64,000 bases of DNA from Diplonema papillatum. Lineage: Eukaryota > Euglenozoa > Diplonemea > Diplonemida > Diplonemidae. The stretch lies in the NCBI GenBank assembly GCA_030068145.1, contig JAPJBO010000110.1:186001-250000 (forward strand), in the 5' to 3' direction. The notes beneath the pieces were generated by a model that saw nothing but the letters and a program-made list of their open reading frames with translations, was not told where the DNA came from and did no database searches. Both the position numbers and the translations under genes were made by a program. Below, piece after piece: positions 32,171 through 44,767 of the stretch. How positions within the stretch are numbered: the first letter of the stretch is position 1; the number at the start of each line of letters is the position of its first letter.

Positions 32171-33680
32171 GCTCCTTTAAGAACCACAAAACCGTCACAA
32201 AAAGAGTTGCTGGATCGGTGTTCCGGAGTTTAACGCTGGTTCAATCGTGCACCAGAGGCGGCACACGCACGCAGAAGCCAAAAGGTGCTCACCACCACAA
32301 AATATATCGCTGCGCGGGCAGGTCCCCCCCCACCCGAAGCGTCAAGACAGCCTACTGTGCGGGTCGGGGCTACAGTAGGGTCACCGCTGAATGCCGTGTG
32401 ATTCCCCAAAACCCCGGTTTAGAGCGTAGATTCTCGTCCCAAGGCATCCCTGCCGCCCAAGTGTTGGAAAAAAAAAATTGACCTCACACCGGGTTTTTGG
32501 CTGACACCGGGTTTTCCGCTCCAACCCCCAAACTTTTAAAGACCCCTGACCCAGTCTGCAAAAAAAAAAAATAAAGAAAGTGGCAAAAAAAGAAGAAAGA
32601 ACCCATCCGCAGAAACCTGTCGAGTTTTCGTATACGTTTTAACTTTCCCACGTACCGACGTCGCACTCGTTGTTCGAACTGTCGGGTTGCATTCGTGTGG
32701 AGACATTTGCACGCCAGTAAGTACTACGCTAACCGTCAAAAACTGTACCTCAACTATTCTTCGTGCGCACTTGTGCAAGCCATGCCTCCAAGCTTTCTAT
32801 TGTTGATGGGCTTGCCCGGTACGGCTTTTGCGCGAGCACGAAAGAGCCTCGAGAAGTCTTTTCTCAGTTTCGGCCCTACCCACCTCCCCAGAAGATCGCG
32901 GGCCGGCACTCTGAGCCCTCGAAAATAATACTCGAGTATGAAACGGAGCGTCTCGCTCCGCGTGGTAAAAAAACCCACGATACTCAGCCGCCCGTATCCT
33001 TTCAGTCCCGAAATGTCTTTTTTCTGCGTCCCTGCAGTGCTGGTGGATACTTGCAGTAACCCTTGGTCTTTTCTCCGCTCAGTTTGAAATTCTCCCGCAC
33101 GGGAAATGTTAGAGCACAATGGACGCCGGCCCGAAGACAAAAAGAGCGTGCGAAAAAAACAGGGGCGATCATCGCAGGGGATTAGCTTCTATATCCACGT
33201 TTGGACTGTCAGTCCAAATTTGGAAAAGCCGGCGGGGAAAAAGAAGAGAAACAGTCTTAAAAAAAAAAAAAAAAAATGGCACACTACACCATCACCCAGG
33301 CCCCCGGCAAAGGTGGCCAGTGTGCAATCCGAGGCATTCCGACCACATCTAAGTGCAAGCTGTGTTGGGCAAGAGGCAGAGCAGGGCGAGCATGAAAGGT
33401 TGGAGGAGCAGCGTACATAGTCGATGTGACACTTTTGCAAAAGCTCTTCATCAGACGTAATCCGACCTCTAACGCGTTGAATTCAGATGAACAAGACCTG
33501 AGAGAGCGGGCGAGGGGTCACATCGCGACGACCACTCTTTCCAGCCCAGCATTGTCGTGAAGATACGTCGCGTCGCGCTGTGTTGAGCCCTTTCCTGGGC
33601 GAGGGCGCAAAAAGCCGTTAGCGGTCCAAATTTGGAAAATGTGCCGGAGACCAAGCTAATGCCCTGGACCAAAATCAAGA

Positions 33681-33705
33681 AAAAACGGGTGCCACACCCG
33701 CTTTT
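33681..33705. repeat. Short perfect hairpin related to the 14.5-kb foldback
   Basis: AAACGGGTG-CCA-CACCCGCTTT-type palindrome, nearly the same as 14556-14579. It is followed by a C-rich run. Confidence 0.6.
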
Positions 33706-33981
33706 CCCCCCACTAATTTTCTCACTCTCTCATTCCGTCACTCTGCGGCTGGAATTCACGGTGAAGGTACTGACAGCCCGTGTCCCCCTTCCCAACCACC
33801 CCATTTCCACCCCCAGTGGACGACGACCTGCGTTTCAGCATGAGTTGCTGCAACGAGAACTAGACTCGTTTCCTCAACGTACCATCTGGAACCTTCGCAC
33901 CGATGGAACCGCTAGACGAAATCTCGCCCACTCCGCAACGGAGCTGAGCACTTCTTTTTGCCTTTTTTTTTTTTTTTTTTA

Positions 33982-34160
33982 GTACTAACAATCTTTTGGG
34001 TTGCCCTTCAATGTATTGTGCAGGCTAAAAAGACGTAGGCAGCGTGTTTTGGTGGATCAGAATTCCTTACCTGAATACACACAGGGTAAATACAAGTGGG
34101 AAAATGATCAACCGGCACGCACAAACAAAACGAAGCGCCTGTCTTTTTTACCAAACATGC
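33982..34160 (+). repeat. Repeat B, copy 2
   Basis: About 175 bp highly similar to 51886-52055. Shared blocks include GGGTTGCCCTTCAATGTATT, GTAGGCAGCGTGTTTTGGTG and GATCAGAATTCCTTACCTGA, ending GAAGCGCCTGTCTTTTTTA. A T-run directly precedes it. Confidence 0.85.
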
Positions 34161-35312
34161 AAGGAGGAAACGAGAGCCCGCCACCGCCAGCTCCGGCGCT
34201 TTCACTTTGCGTCCAGAATCCCACTCTTTCTTGTTATCTTGATTACACTTGGATTCTAGCTAGCTTCTGCCGCTCCTATATGAAATTTTGCAAGATTTAC
34301 CCCTCGGATGCCGGGATCAAGGACGCAAGAAAGCAGAGGTAGTTCCCTTGCAAATCGCAAGTCAAGGATGCATTTTTGGTACTAAAAATTAGTAGTTCGC
34401 AGCGTCCTGCGCGCAACTTACCCTAACAGGCAAGAATCGCTAGTGCGCACAAACAAAAAGAATAAAGCAAACATTCCCTCACGGAATAATGTAGTCCACA
34501 CGAATTGGAGAGAATATCAGGTCTAAGGTAGTGAGACCAAACGAATCACCCGGGCTCCAGCAACGGATGACGATAGAGACGTCTTTTCCTTACGTGCTCA
34601 GTCCGTTATAAACTATACACTCGCACTATCCTTGCGTGAGTAGTCTCATTACTTGTACGTAGACGTGTTTCCGTCTCACTTCGCCGCCACCTTTTCGCTT
34701 CTGCTCCTTTGTTAGCCCGACGAAGGGGAAGGTAGCAAAGACTTGTTGGAAAATTGCGGATAACCCACAAGCCCTGCCACTGACGGACCGTGGTGTTCCA
34801 CGTTTACGGGGGTTTGTTGCGATAGTCCGACGGCCGTATCAACTGTGCCGGATCGTCGCAATCAGGTGAGTATGATGCTCGAAAGACATGGAAGGAATGC
34901 AAAATATGAATCGGTCATGTTCATGTGCCAATGAAAATGCAAAAGTCAAAACCGTTCCTCCTCTACGGACTCGTTCCAGATCCGATTTAGCATACTCGTA
35001 TGCGCGCCTGTACCGCGAACTACAGCGGCGGGAAATTCGGTGGGGGTAGCTGTGTTGCTCTGTCGGCAGGGCACCATCACGCTCCAAGGGACAGTGCGAT
35101 GTCCACGTTTTGCAGCGTCCTAATTCAGGACGCAAGCACGGCTTGCGGTGGCGAGCTGCGCGTCTTTTCCTACGGTTTCATGCTCGGCGAAAAGTCGCAG
35201 CAGGAGACAAAGCGGAACTTTCACCCCACGCCACAAACCAGAGGGCCACCGCATCCCCGCGGGGGGGGGGGCGGGTGTGGGGGCTGCCACAGGGGGGGAG
35301 TTGGGCTCGCAG

Positions 35313-38300
35313 ATGAACACCAATGAAAGGCGTTTGGCGTCGGTCGAGGAGCTGATGCACACGAGCCAAATGACCATCGGCAACGTGCTAGAACGACTGA
35401 AAGAAGTCGAGCTGCTGGTGTCGCAGGCGCTGAAGAGCCAAGCAAGCAACGATGCCTTATCATCGGTCGGGCGCGAGCTCGTCAACACAAAGCAGAGACT
35501 AGAGGTATTTCCTGCCTGTTTTTTTGCAGGTCATCTAAGTGCTACGCGCAGTTTCCATTTCTAGCTTGTGTTGTGCATGTTCATTCGCAAGAAGGGCAAA
35601 ACACAGCTCGCCTCAGATTGGTTCTGCAAACAGGAAAGAAAGCAAGCACAGTTCCCCGCTTCAGATTCTTCTGTTCTGGTTGTGGCAGCAAAAGCTTGCG
35701 AGACTTGTAAGTGATACGCTCAGTTCCCACTCCTGCTCCGGCGGGGCTACTGGACTCTGATTTCGCCCTAGCTCAACGCAAGGGTCCGAGGGTCCGTCCT
35801 GCACGTTGAGTGCGTTCCAGACCCTCACTTATTCATCTGATTAGATTTGAAGACCACTCAATTTTCCCCCTCCTAGGCTCCTCGCTTGAGTGGACATACG
35901 CAAACACAACACAGGTCGTCGAGCGCTCGTGGCGCATGGGGGTGCAGAAGTTGGAAGACGATTTTCACACGCAGGCCCAGCAAGCCGGAGCCAGGCATCA
36001 GCAGCAAATGTCCCAGGCATGCCCTTCTTTCTTCAGCAGTGCACTGCCATGCATAAGGGGAACACAAACCGGCTGCACGTGAGAAAAAGGTCAAACGACC
36101 CCCCGACTGAGAAGATCCCTACGTCCCCCGGGCGCGCCATCCAAATGCCTCTTTTCGCTAACCGTGTGATTGCAGCATTCAGCTCACTTTGCACAGAGGC
36201 CCCCGTGGACCGAGACACCAGACCCAGATTCACCTGTGTTTCGTGTGGGCTACAGCACATTTACATCCTTTGATCTTTTGCAGCTGACAGCCTCCTCAAG
36301 TATTTCCAACAAAGCAGGTGCTTATACAAAAAAGACACAAGGTTTTGACCCTGCATGATACGCAGCAGTACCTCTGGCGAAAGGCCGTCTGGTCTGTTGA
36401 GCACGTTCCCATGACCCGTCGTCGTTGCGTAAGCGGAGGTAGCTCCGTCGAACTCATAAGCCGTGCTATACCTACCTGTACGATACCATCGAACCCCTTT
36501 CGACGAGTCGATGGTCGGATTCTCAAGCGAACTTTAACTCTAAAAAATAGGCGAAGAACGAGATCCAAGAAATGCGGCAAGGCCTCAGTGAGTTGTCGGC
36601 GGAGCTGCATCAGACGGATGGAAAGCTGAACGACGAAGCGCGGCAGATAAAAGTGGTGTCGGAGGAGGCGCGCACGGTGAAGCAAAACGAACAGAGCACC
36701 CGGCAGGACCTCGGCGAAGTACGGGAGCAGGTCCTCCGCAACCGCGAAACGCTGCTGCAGAAGCTCGACGGCGTCTCGAAGCACATCGCGCAGGAGGCCG
36801 CCGACCGCGACACCCTCGTCTCGAGCACCCGCGCCGCGCTCGAGGCGTCCCTGCAAGGGTTCGCGGAGCAGGCAGCGCAGCGAGCGGAACTGGAAGCCAC
36901 CAAACGCGTCAAGCTGGCCGAGGACGTCGTCACAGCCTTCAAGAAGTCTGCATGTTTTCTTCTTTTTTTTTTTGTATAAGCACCCGCTTTGTAGGTACTG
37001 CTTAAGGAGACTGCCAGTTGCGATGGATCAAAGGAGGTAAATACGCTGTAGCCCACACGAACACAGGTAAATCTGGGTTTAGTGGCGGGCGCAAGCGTTC
37101 AACAAAAAAGACCCACTTAAAAATTGTAGTTGTATTGTTTTCTCCCCCTCTAGCCTCCTTCGAAATGAGCACAAGGCAGTCCCTCGAGTATTTTCGAGAC
37201 ATTGCAATGTATTCCAAAAATGCGAGCCTGAGCAATGAGCGAACCAACACCGTACCGAAGATCATGTCACTGCCACAGTTTACATACCCGAAACCTGAAG
37301 AGAGGGCCCAACCTCGAATGGTTTGACCAGACCCGCTTGAGGTTGTGATGCACACGGATTCAGGAAGTCGGAAAACCTAACGGAACAAACCGAAGGCATG
37401 TCCGACCCACGAAGCCCCAGCACATACATCCACTGCCCCATCCACTGAATAGTTATGCGCACCACTACGTCGTACTTCACCAAACGAATTTTAAAATCAG
37501 TTTAAAAAACGCTAAAAACTCCAGGCTGCGAGACGAAGTGTCGGCGGGGTTCCAGCGCACGGGCCAGTCGCAACAAGAGGTGGAGAAGGCACTGCGCACG
37601 GTGGAAGGCTTGCTGCGGGCCGAGATCAGGAACCGGATGAAGGCCCACGACGCGGCGGCGAGAAAGCTGGCCGGCGTCGACAAACGGGCGGCGAACGACG
37701 CGCAGGTGCTCGCCGACGCCTTCCGGGAACTCGACCAGGTGCTCAAGGAGACGCGGACCGTCCTGTCCGCCGACTACCGTACCTCCCTCGAGAAGCTGGC
37801 TGAGCGCGTCCGAGACCTGCAAGAGGACCTCGCAGAGACCGCGGCCGCCGTCGCGGCCAAGCCGCGGCACAAGCCGCGGGGCGTCGACGACGACCACGAC
37901 GGCGCGGCGCTCGGCAAGATCCGCAAGGAACTCTCCGGGCTCAAGGACGACACCTCCGTGCTGGAAAACGAGCTGCAGGTGCCTTTCCAACCCCCCCCCC
38001 CCAACTTTGGGAGCCGTACAGTCCCCTTTTTGCTTTTTTCTATTTTTGCATCCCTTTCCTAGACAACATCTTCGAAGACGGCTTGAAACCAGCATCAACC
38101 ATGCATGAGAGGCAGTGCTCTGCCCTAAACATTAAACTAAGATTTCCCCCCGGCCCCCCTTTTTTCCATCCCTCAATTCTGATTCCTGTCGACGGCGATG
38201 CGCGTGCTCTCGCTGCATGTGAGGTCCGGGTGACTATAATCGGTTTAAAGCTTGGGCAAGGACAACCCCACGCTCGATATACCCAACAGCAACTCAAGAG

Positions 38301-41300
38301 GAAGCAAGCACGGCTCGCCCCACTCCCGACTTGTTCTTTTCTGATTGTGGTTGGCAATGTGGTGCGTACACGGAGCGCTACCACTGGTTCTCACTCCCGT
38401 TGTTCAGAAAAAATTAATCGATTGACCCCGCAGTACTGCCGTACGACGCCATGTACACTTCCACTTACTCTGTTTTGTGTTAGCCAAGTCTTATGAATGC
38501 TACGCGTGGAGTTTCCACTTATGTGACTCGTGAAAGTTGTATACGGCTGAATCCGCCGCGCTCCGACAGCTGCAAGAGGCAAGAACAGGCTGCCTCAGTT
38601 TGATTCTGTTAACAGAAAGCAAGCACAGTTCCCCGCTCCAGATTATCTGTTCTGGTTGTGGGAGCAAAAGCTTGCGAGACTTGTGAGTGCTACACGCAAC
38701 TCCCACTCCTCACTCACCGGTTCAATGCGGCGTCAAAGCAAGTCCAGCTCCGCTCTGAGTTCACCCTCGCTCAAGCTACTGCAAGTTTGTGCAGGAGGCA
38801 AACAGCCTGCCTCATTGGTTCTGTTAGCAGAAAGCGAAAATCTTGTTACTTATGAGTCGTCTTACGTGTATTCAGTGCGTCTTTTATTTGACGCCAACGC
38901 AAGTCCATTTCAGCTCTGATGCAGCCCTCGCTCAAGCTACGAGTGGTGCTGCAAGTGGCAGTACAGTCTGTCTCAAATTGGTTCTGCAAGGAATATGCAA
39001 GCACAGTTCCCCGCTCCAGATTATTCTGTTCTGGTTGTGGTAGGCAAAAACTTGCTAGACGCTTTTAAGCGGCAAGCACCGTCTTTCGCCCGTGGGGCAA
39101 GCTCAGGTCCTCCTCTGTCCCAGTCCAGGCACGTCCAGTTCTCGCTCAAAGCAACCGATAGGAGCAAACGTGAAGAAAGCAAACACAGTTCCCCGCTTCA
39201 GATACCCCTGTTCTGGTTGTGGTAGCAAAAGTTTGCGAGACTTGTGAGTGCTACACGCAGTTCCCTTTCCTCACGCGTGTGGCGTCTGAGACGTCAAAGA
39301 AACTGAAGCTCTGCTCAGATTTCGCCCTCACTCAAGCAACTGAAAGTGGCAAGCACAGTCAGCATCAGCTTCTCTGGCACCAGAAAGCAAGCACAGTTCC
39401 CCGCTTCAGATTCCTCTGTTCTGGTTGTGGTAGCAAAAGCTTGCGAGACTTGTGAGTGATACGCGCAGTTCCCACTCCTCATGCATGTTTAATGAGTCGT
39501 CAAAGAACCTGCAGCTCGGTAGCAAAAGCTTGCGAGACTTGTGAGTGATACGCGCAGCTCCCACTCCTCATGCGTGTTTAATGAGTCGTCAAAGAACCTG
39601 CAGCTCTGCTCAGATTTCGCCCTCGATTAACTGCAAGTGGCAGGCACAGTCGGCATCAGCTTCTCTGGCACCAGAAAGCAAGCACAGTTCCCCGCTTCAG
39701 ATTCCTCTGTTCTGGTTGTGGTAGCAAAAGCTTGCGAGACTTGTGAGTGATACGCGCAGTTCCCACTCCTCATGCGTGTTTAATGAGTCGTCAAAGAACC
39801 TGCAGCTCTGCTCAGACTCGTCCTCACTCGAGCACCTGCAAGTGGCAAGCACAGTCGGCATCAGCATCTCTGGTACCAAAAAGCAAGCACAGTTCCCCGC
39901 TTCAGATTTTCTGTTCTGGTTGTGGTAGCAAAATCTTGCGAGACTCGTGAGAGCTGCGCAATAGTACCCACTCCCATTAAGGGGAGAAGGTTTCCGTGTC
40001 AACAGCAATTGGACATGGGTCAGTCGGTCCTAAGGCAAGGTGTAATTGCTCGCCTCAAAGCTGCCACTGACGAGCTTGCTCGGACGTGCAGGATTGCCGA
40101 AAGGGAATGCGTGAACATTCCGCAACCCGGATGCAGAGATCTGAAGTGGTGACACATTGACGATCCTGTTGACATGTCCACAGGCCCCGGATGATGCAGT
40201 CGTCTTTTTTTGAAGGAAGGGTTGACCCTTGAAATGCTTCACGCGGGGACAGGGTTAACTATCCTGGAAAGCTGCACTTTCTTGTAGTAGGGTGTCTTGT
40301 GGATGTGCATGGGAAAAACTGGGGAGATCTCATTCTCTTGCATCGGGCCGTACCGTTAACCGCAAAAGGTCTCCTAGGCTAAAAGCCTCTGGCCGACAGA
40401 ACAATGTAGGTAAGGGAAGTCGGCAAACTGGATCCGTTACTTCGGGAAAAGGATTGGCTCTGAGGACACATGCGGGATTGTCAGTGCGGGTCAGGTCTGG
40501 GCTCAGATTGAAGGTGCTGTGAGTGGCGCTCTCGGGTGCTACCCGCGGCTCCTGATTTCTTGGTCGTGGTAGCAAAAGCTTGCGAGACTCATGAGAGCAA
40601 TGCGCCGCTCCCGTTCTTATCGATGTATTTCAGGCAAGCATTGTAATCCGAAATACTTGGAATACGAATTGTCAATCGTCCGGCCCCGCACCTGATGACA
40701 AAGCCCCACTTTCCCGCAGAAGCTCCGCGTTCTTGTCACCGGCGCTCGGTCGAATGGCGTTGACGAAGAGAGGTTGCGCGAGGTCACTGACCTCGTGACA
40801 TACGAAAGAGAAGACTTGACTCGCCTCATCCAGCGCTCCGTACAGCGTGAGCGGGAATACTGCGATGACGCGGCCAAACAGCTGCAGAATGACAACGAGA
40901 GGCGCTTCAAAGACATGCAAGCGTCCGTCAAGCAGGTCAAGGACGAGGTCCGGCAGTTGCAGGTTGCCCACACCAACACCAACCCCTCGCCGACCTTCCA
41001 AAAAACTCCTGCGGAATTTGCGCATTTGCGAGCAGATTTGGACGAGCTTGTAGGAATTGTGGAGAGCCTGGCCGAGGGCATGCGCCAGAACACAGGTATG
41101 CGGCATCAGTCACACAATCCCTCCACTCTTTTGTGCAATGACGGTTCCGGATGTCATCGCCTCTCACGCGACTGATACGACTACATTTGATGCATGGACT
41201 TATTGGGTCGGCAGTTGCATGCTGGGGTAACATAGTGGTCACACACACGATGAGACGGCCACTTGTTTGATTTGACAACGAACTCGATGGCAGACCGTAC

Positions 41301-42203
41301 ACTCAGTTGCGGACACTTACCACTTTTTGTTAGCCCGAGGCCCTATTTATGATCTCGATCGGGCCAGAGTAGTAGTGCTATGCAGTACTGCGCGTATGCA
41401 CATCGCCGTTCTCCGGAACTTGCGAAAAATTTTCTATTCATTCTGTTCTGGCGGGTGCCGCCCGTCGGCCAACCCCAGTGTGTCCTTGTCCTGTTTTTCA
41501 CTTCCAACACGCGCCGCCCCCCGCAGGCCAAACAAGAGCGCCCGCTGCAAGCGACCCGAAGAAGGGAAGCTACGACAAGGCAAGCTATGTCGGGATGTTA
41601 TTCGACAGCGCAGGATTCGTTGCGCCAGTTGACGACGCACGCCTCGGGGCTCTGGAAGCTCGGGTGGGCGAGCTGGAAAGCCTGAAGGGGGACGTGAACA
41701 ACCTTGGACGGCGAGTGAGCAGGTGGGTCGACTCCCCAAAAGTCGTAGATGGAGCCGGAGACGGATCTGTGGTCGCGCTGATGGGAGTGCGGCTGAAGGA
41801 GGCGGAGGAGAAAATCGCGGAAACGAAGACTGGCATCCGGAAAGACGTCGAAGCGCTGCAGCAGATGCTAACGCAGGCGACCGATGAGCTCCGGCAAGAG
41901 GGGCAGACTAGGCACGAGGAAACGTTCGAGATCCGCGAGATGCTGGAGCACGTCATAAACGATCGATTGCACGCACAACAGACGTCGCCGCAGGTGCAAG
42001 ACCAACTCGACGATCTGCGCAGGACCGTCGCCCAGTCCGAAGACAAACAGCGCGAGCTGCAACGCCTCTTCCGCGATCAAGTCAGCGACTGCCTGAAGGC
42101 TCATGCGGATCACGGGAGAACCGGCAAGCTGCACGCTTCCGACATCGAAGCCTTGAAAACGTCGCTCTTCAAAATGCAACAAGATGCCAAAAGCCGCCGA
42201 TAG
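35313..42203 (+). CDS. Coiled-coil protein, six exons
   Basis: Inferred exons are 35313-35504, 35915-36016, 36551-36945, 37525-37978, 40720-41095 and 41527-42203. All phases match (0,0,2,0,1) and the total is 2196 nt, 731 residues. Almost the whole product is Glu/Gln/Lys/Arg-rich heptad coiled coil, for example in exons 3 and 4 and in the last exon around EAEEKIAETKTGIRKDVEAL. There is no membrane segment or recognisable catalytic domain. Intron 2 would use a GC-AG donor (GCATGC at 36017), which is uncommon. Intron 3 begins with repeat A, intron 2 holds a reversed copy, and introns 1 and 4 hold the microexon-like repeat C. The start at 35313 is the first ATG after a possible AG acceptor, so upstream exons are possible. 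A structural or cytoskeletal role is likely but unproven. Confidence 0.75.
35537..35760 (+). repeat. Repeat C, first unit, in intron 1 of the coiled-coil gene
   Basis: Contains the block AG/ATTCTTCTGTTC...GACTT/GTAAGT. The 42-nt segment 35665-35706 is flanked by a pyrimidine-AG and a consensus GTAAGT. It is open in the phase of the gene, so it could be a cryptic or alternative 14-codon exon. Confidence 0.6.
36213..36345 (-). repeat. Repeat A, reversed copy in intron 2 of the coiled-coil gene
   Basis: Reverse complement of the first ~130 bp of repeat A. Blocks TCCAACAAAGCAGGTGCTTA and GATCTTTTGCAGCTG match the other copies. It is the only copy in antisense orientation inside an intron, and it does not abut a splice site. 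Confidence 0.75.
36950..37190 (+). repeat. Repeat A, full copy in intron 3 of the coiled-coil gene
   Basis: Begins with a T-rich run within a few nt of the 5' splice site at 36946 and carries all repeat A blocks. The internal pyrimidine-AG is at 37152-37153, 208 nt from the donor. The equivalent distance in the MIB/HERC2-domain gene is 198 nt. Confidence 0.85.
38470..40620 (+). repeat. Repeat C array in intron 4 of the coiled-coil gene
   Basis: Roughly eight irregular units of about 200-290 bp. Each contains a 41-42-nt microexon-like segment flanked by CCGCTTCAG or CCGCTCCAG and usually GTGAGT. Segments are 38642-38682, 39202-39243, 39410-39451, 39701-39742 and 39906-39946; degenerate ones lie near 39020, 39519 and 40558. 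The rest of the unit shares GCAAGCACAGTTCCCCGCT and AATGAGTCGTCAAAGAACCT. Confidence 0.8.
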
Positions 42204-43767
42204 CACGAGACGCGCTCACCCCGCAACGCGCTCTCACGAATCGAGAGCATGGCAACGTTATGCGAGAACCGCGCACCCGAGCGCAGCGGTTGCGCGACAC
42301 ATGCTCATTTTTGCCGCCCCCCCCAAACCCCGTTGTACGTGAGTCTCGCACAGACACGCAGTCAAAACCCGTCCGCTCTTTTGAGAAGTCGCCCTTCACC
42401 AGTCTCCAACTCAAATTGGCAGCGGGTACTCGGCAATCATGAATCGCCACGAGAATTCTTTTTTTGCAGAAGCATGGTGTTATCCAACTACAGCAGTTCT
42501 ATACTTTCATTTTGGTGTCACAAGTTTTATGCATCTGTTTTGTGTTGTGCGTAACCCCTGTCTTAAGTGATTTGGCACATCACGCTGTCATCCGACGTTT
42601 TCTGATGTGGACTAGCAAGCTTATTGCCATGCAAAGCAAGTTTACGGCACGCAGAAGTCCTATATTTGCGATTTGGATAACACCAAAGCAAGAATAGCCC
42701 TTCTTGCTGTAGTTCAGGAGCGGCCCGTAAACCGCTTTCCAGTCCCCTGGCTATGTGTAAGTTACATTTCATGATTTCATGCGTTCGTTCCCCAGTCGTC
42801 CGTGGGTAAGGGCTGAGGGTACATTTCAGAGCATCGACACACCAGCCGAGCCCGGCCCCGTCTTCGAACTGTCCGTAAAGTAGAATTGAGGGGGATTTCG
42901 GCGGAAAATCTCGGCCCCCCTCATTCTTGTGTTGAAAGCGCAACCAAACTCAATCCCGCAAGAAAGAAAAAAGAAGGAAAACACAACGCAACAACTCGTA
43001 CCCACACAAACCACTTCCCATCGCGGAGCTCTCCTCACTGTTTGTGTGACCAAGTGCCCTCTTTGCGTTTCTGCTGAAAAATGTTGGGAAACAAGCCGAG
43101 GAAAAGAAAAAGGCATGGCAGGGAAAACAAAATAGTATCGAGGTCGGCACCTTGATCGAATGCGCGCGCCTCTCGTTCCTCATTCCTGAGCCACGATGCT
43201 CTTGTTTGTCTCCCGTTAAGCAACTGGTAAGGGAGAACCCACCCCATTGGGCACGTCTGTTTCGATTTCAGCACGTACTGATGCCCCACATGCAGCGGCT
43301 ACGATACGCACGGCGCCTACCGGTTGAGAAGAGCAAGTCAGCGACACTCCGCCAAAGAACACCACATGCTCGTGCAATAGAATGTTCGATCGACTCTAGC
43401 AGTGGTGCCTTTAGGTGTCTTGTTGCGTATGCATAGCATACCCGCAGAGAGATCAGGCAAGAGCAGCATATTCGGTGAACGCGGCACATGCACTGTTTAG
43501 AGTCGAAGTAAACAGAGTGCCTCAACCGTACTGTAGGCCTGTGCTCTACACAGTGCGCATTGCTCCCGTGTAGCACGTTTTATCCAGTGCTAAAGGTGTC
43601 GCTGTTCAGCAGGAATGCTGTCCGGCCACTTCAGCAGCTCCAGCCAATCCCCCCCCCCAGAAACAGTAGAAAAACACACCACAAGGAAAGGCAGAGAGAA
43701 AACCATTCGCCAAAATAAGGCGAACCAAAAAACGCGCGGAGCCCAAAAAGTCGGCACTCCTCGTATA
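42204..43767. other. Intergenic interval
   Basis: No supported gene. A 126-residue antisense frame at 42563-42943 shows no known motif, and I leave it uncalled. Confidence 0.5.
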
Positions 43768-44767
43768 ATGGCGCCCCAACGCGGTTTCCGCGAGGAGCGG
43801 ACCGCCGCGCTGGAGGCAGGCTCACCCACCTTCGGCACTCTGTGGCCTTGGTTCCTGTTCATTCTGAACGCTTGGCTCCTCTTCGGTACTTTTCCAATGA
43901 TGATCATCCTCGCCCTTGCCGAAAGCGGATCTCTGCCTGCGTGGATGGACGATCTGTCGTTCCCGTGGCTGCTGTGGGTCGTCAATGGCTCCCTCATGAT
44001 ATTCGCTGCTCTCGGTATGCGTTTCCGTTGACTCCCCGTATTGCACTGAGCAAGTCACACTCCACGGGGCAGAGGGGACGGTTTTGCCTCCTGAAACACC
44101 GTCCGAGCCGAGAAGATGGATGTTGGTGAGGAACGGGCATCCATCTTAATAACAAAGATTTGCACAAGTGCACAAATCTCTATGTGCACACAACTGTGAC
44201 GTTACTGTGTAGTCCAAAAAAATCCTGCGGGTTCAGAAACAAACTTCTGAGTCGCGCAGCAAGCTCCGCCGGTTAGTCGAACGGCAACTTTCAAATAAAA
44301 CAAATTTCAAGACGCTGGAAGCGCTGCAGTTGAGAAACATCACATTCCGTGACAGTTTCGAAGAACCGCGGCGGTAAATCTGCATCACCGTCACTATCCC
44401 ACCTTTACTCGTGGTGTTTCGTCGCATCTTCAAACCTCTGCGAAATCGTACAGGGATGGCCGCCGGCGTGGCGTGGCACTCTGCGCCTGCGGTGCGTGCG
44501 TATCAGCTGCTGACGGCGCAGGGAATAAATGTAGTAGCCGGGCTGGGTATGATTCCGATGACCGTTGTGTCAGCTGTTCAGTTTTGTTCGGCTGACTTTG
44601 CCTCCAAGCACAGCTGGGCGATGCCGGTGGCGATTGTCGCCGCGGCGTACCTAATTTTCCAGTACGGCCTCTGGGCAGCGGTGTCGTTCTATTCATTCCG
44701 CTTGCGAGCTTGGCTCTTGTTGTGTCTTGAGCCAAATGAAGAAGTGTCGAGGACAGAAAATAGCTGA
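43768..44767 (+). CDS. Small multi-pass membrane protein, two exons
   Basis: Inferred exons are 43768-44014 and 44454-44767, joined in phase 1 across a GTATGC...CAG intron, giving 186 residues. There are four hydrophobic segments: around WPWFLFILNAWLLFGTFPMM, around FPWLLWVVNGSLMIF, around INVVAGLGMIPMTVVSAV, and around AMPVAIVAAAYLIFQYGLW. The short N-terminus and the acidic C-terminal tail (EPNEEVSRTENS) are hydrophilic. I do not recognise the family. The open frame extends upstream to 43615, but the ATG at 43768 lies closest to the first membrane segment. Transport or membrane organisation is possible; nothing shows which. Confidence 0.6.

Larger units (their letters stand above)
31190..32560. 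mobile_element. Putative non-autonomous element with imperfect inverted ends
   Basis: The left end (31193-31247) holds CAGGGGACTTTAAAA and CGGGAAAACCCGGTGT. The right end (about 32470-32560) holds the reverse-complement-like counterparts in mirror order (CACCGGGTTTTCCG, then TTTTAAAGACCCCTG). Inside are an AT-rich minisatellite (31340-31800) and three copies of a GC palindrome motif. No coding capacity is seen. It may be a foldback or MITE-type DNA element, but target duplications are not obvious. Confidence 0.4.
32561..35312. other. Gene-poor interval
   Basis: No supported gene. It contains a hairpin at 33681-33705 resembling the one inside the 14.5-kb foldback, a repeat B copy, poly-A/T tracts (33258-33276, 33962-33980) and a poly-G run at 35262. 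The 5' end of the following coiled-coil gene may extend into the last few hundred bases. Confidence 0.5.

Noticed and set aside
42563-42943. 126-residue antisense frame after the coiled-coil gene
   Set aside because: No recognisable motif, no plausible splice partners, and short enough to be chance.
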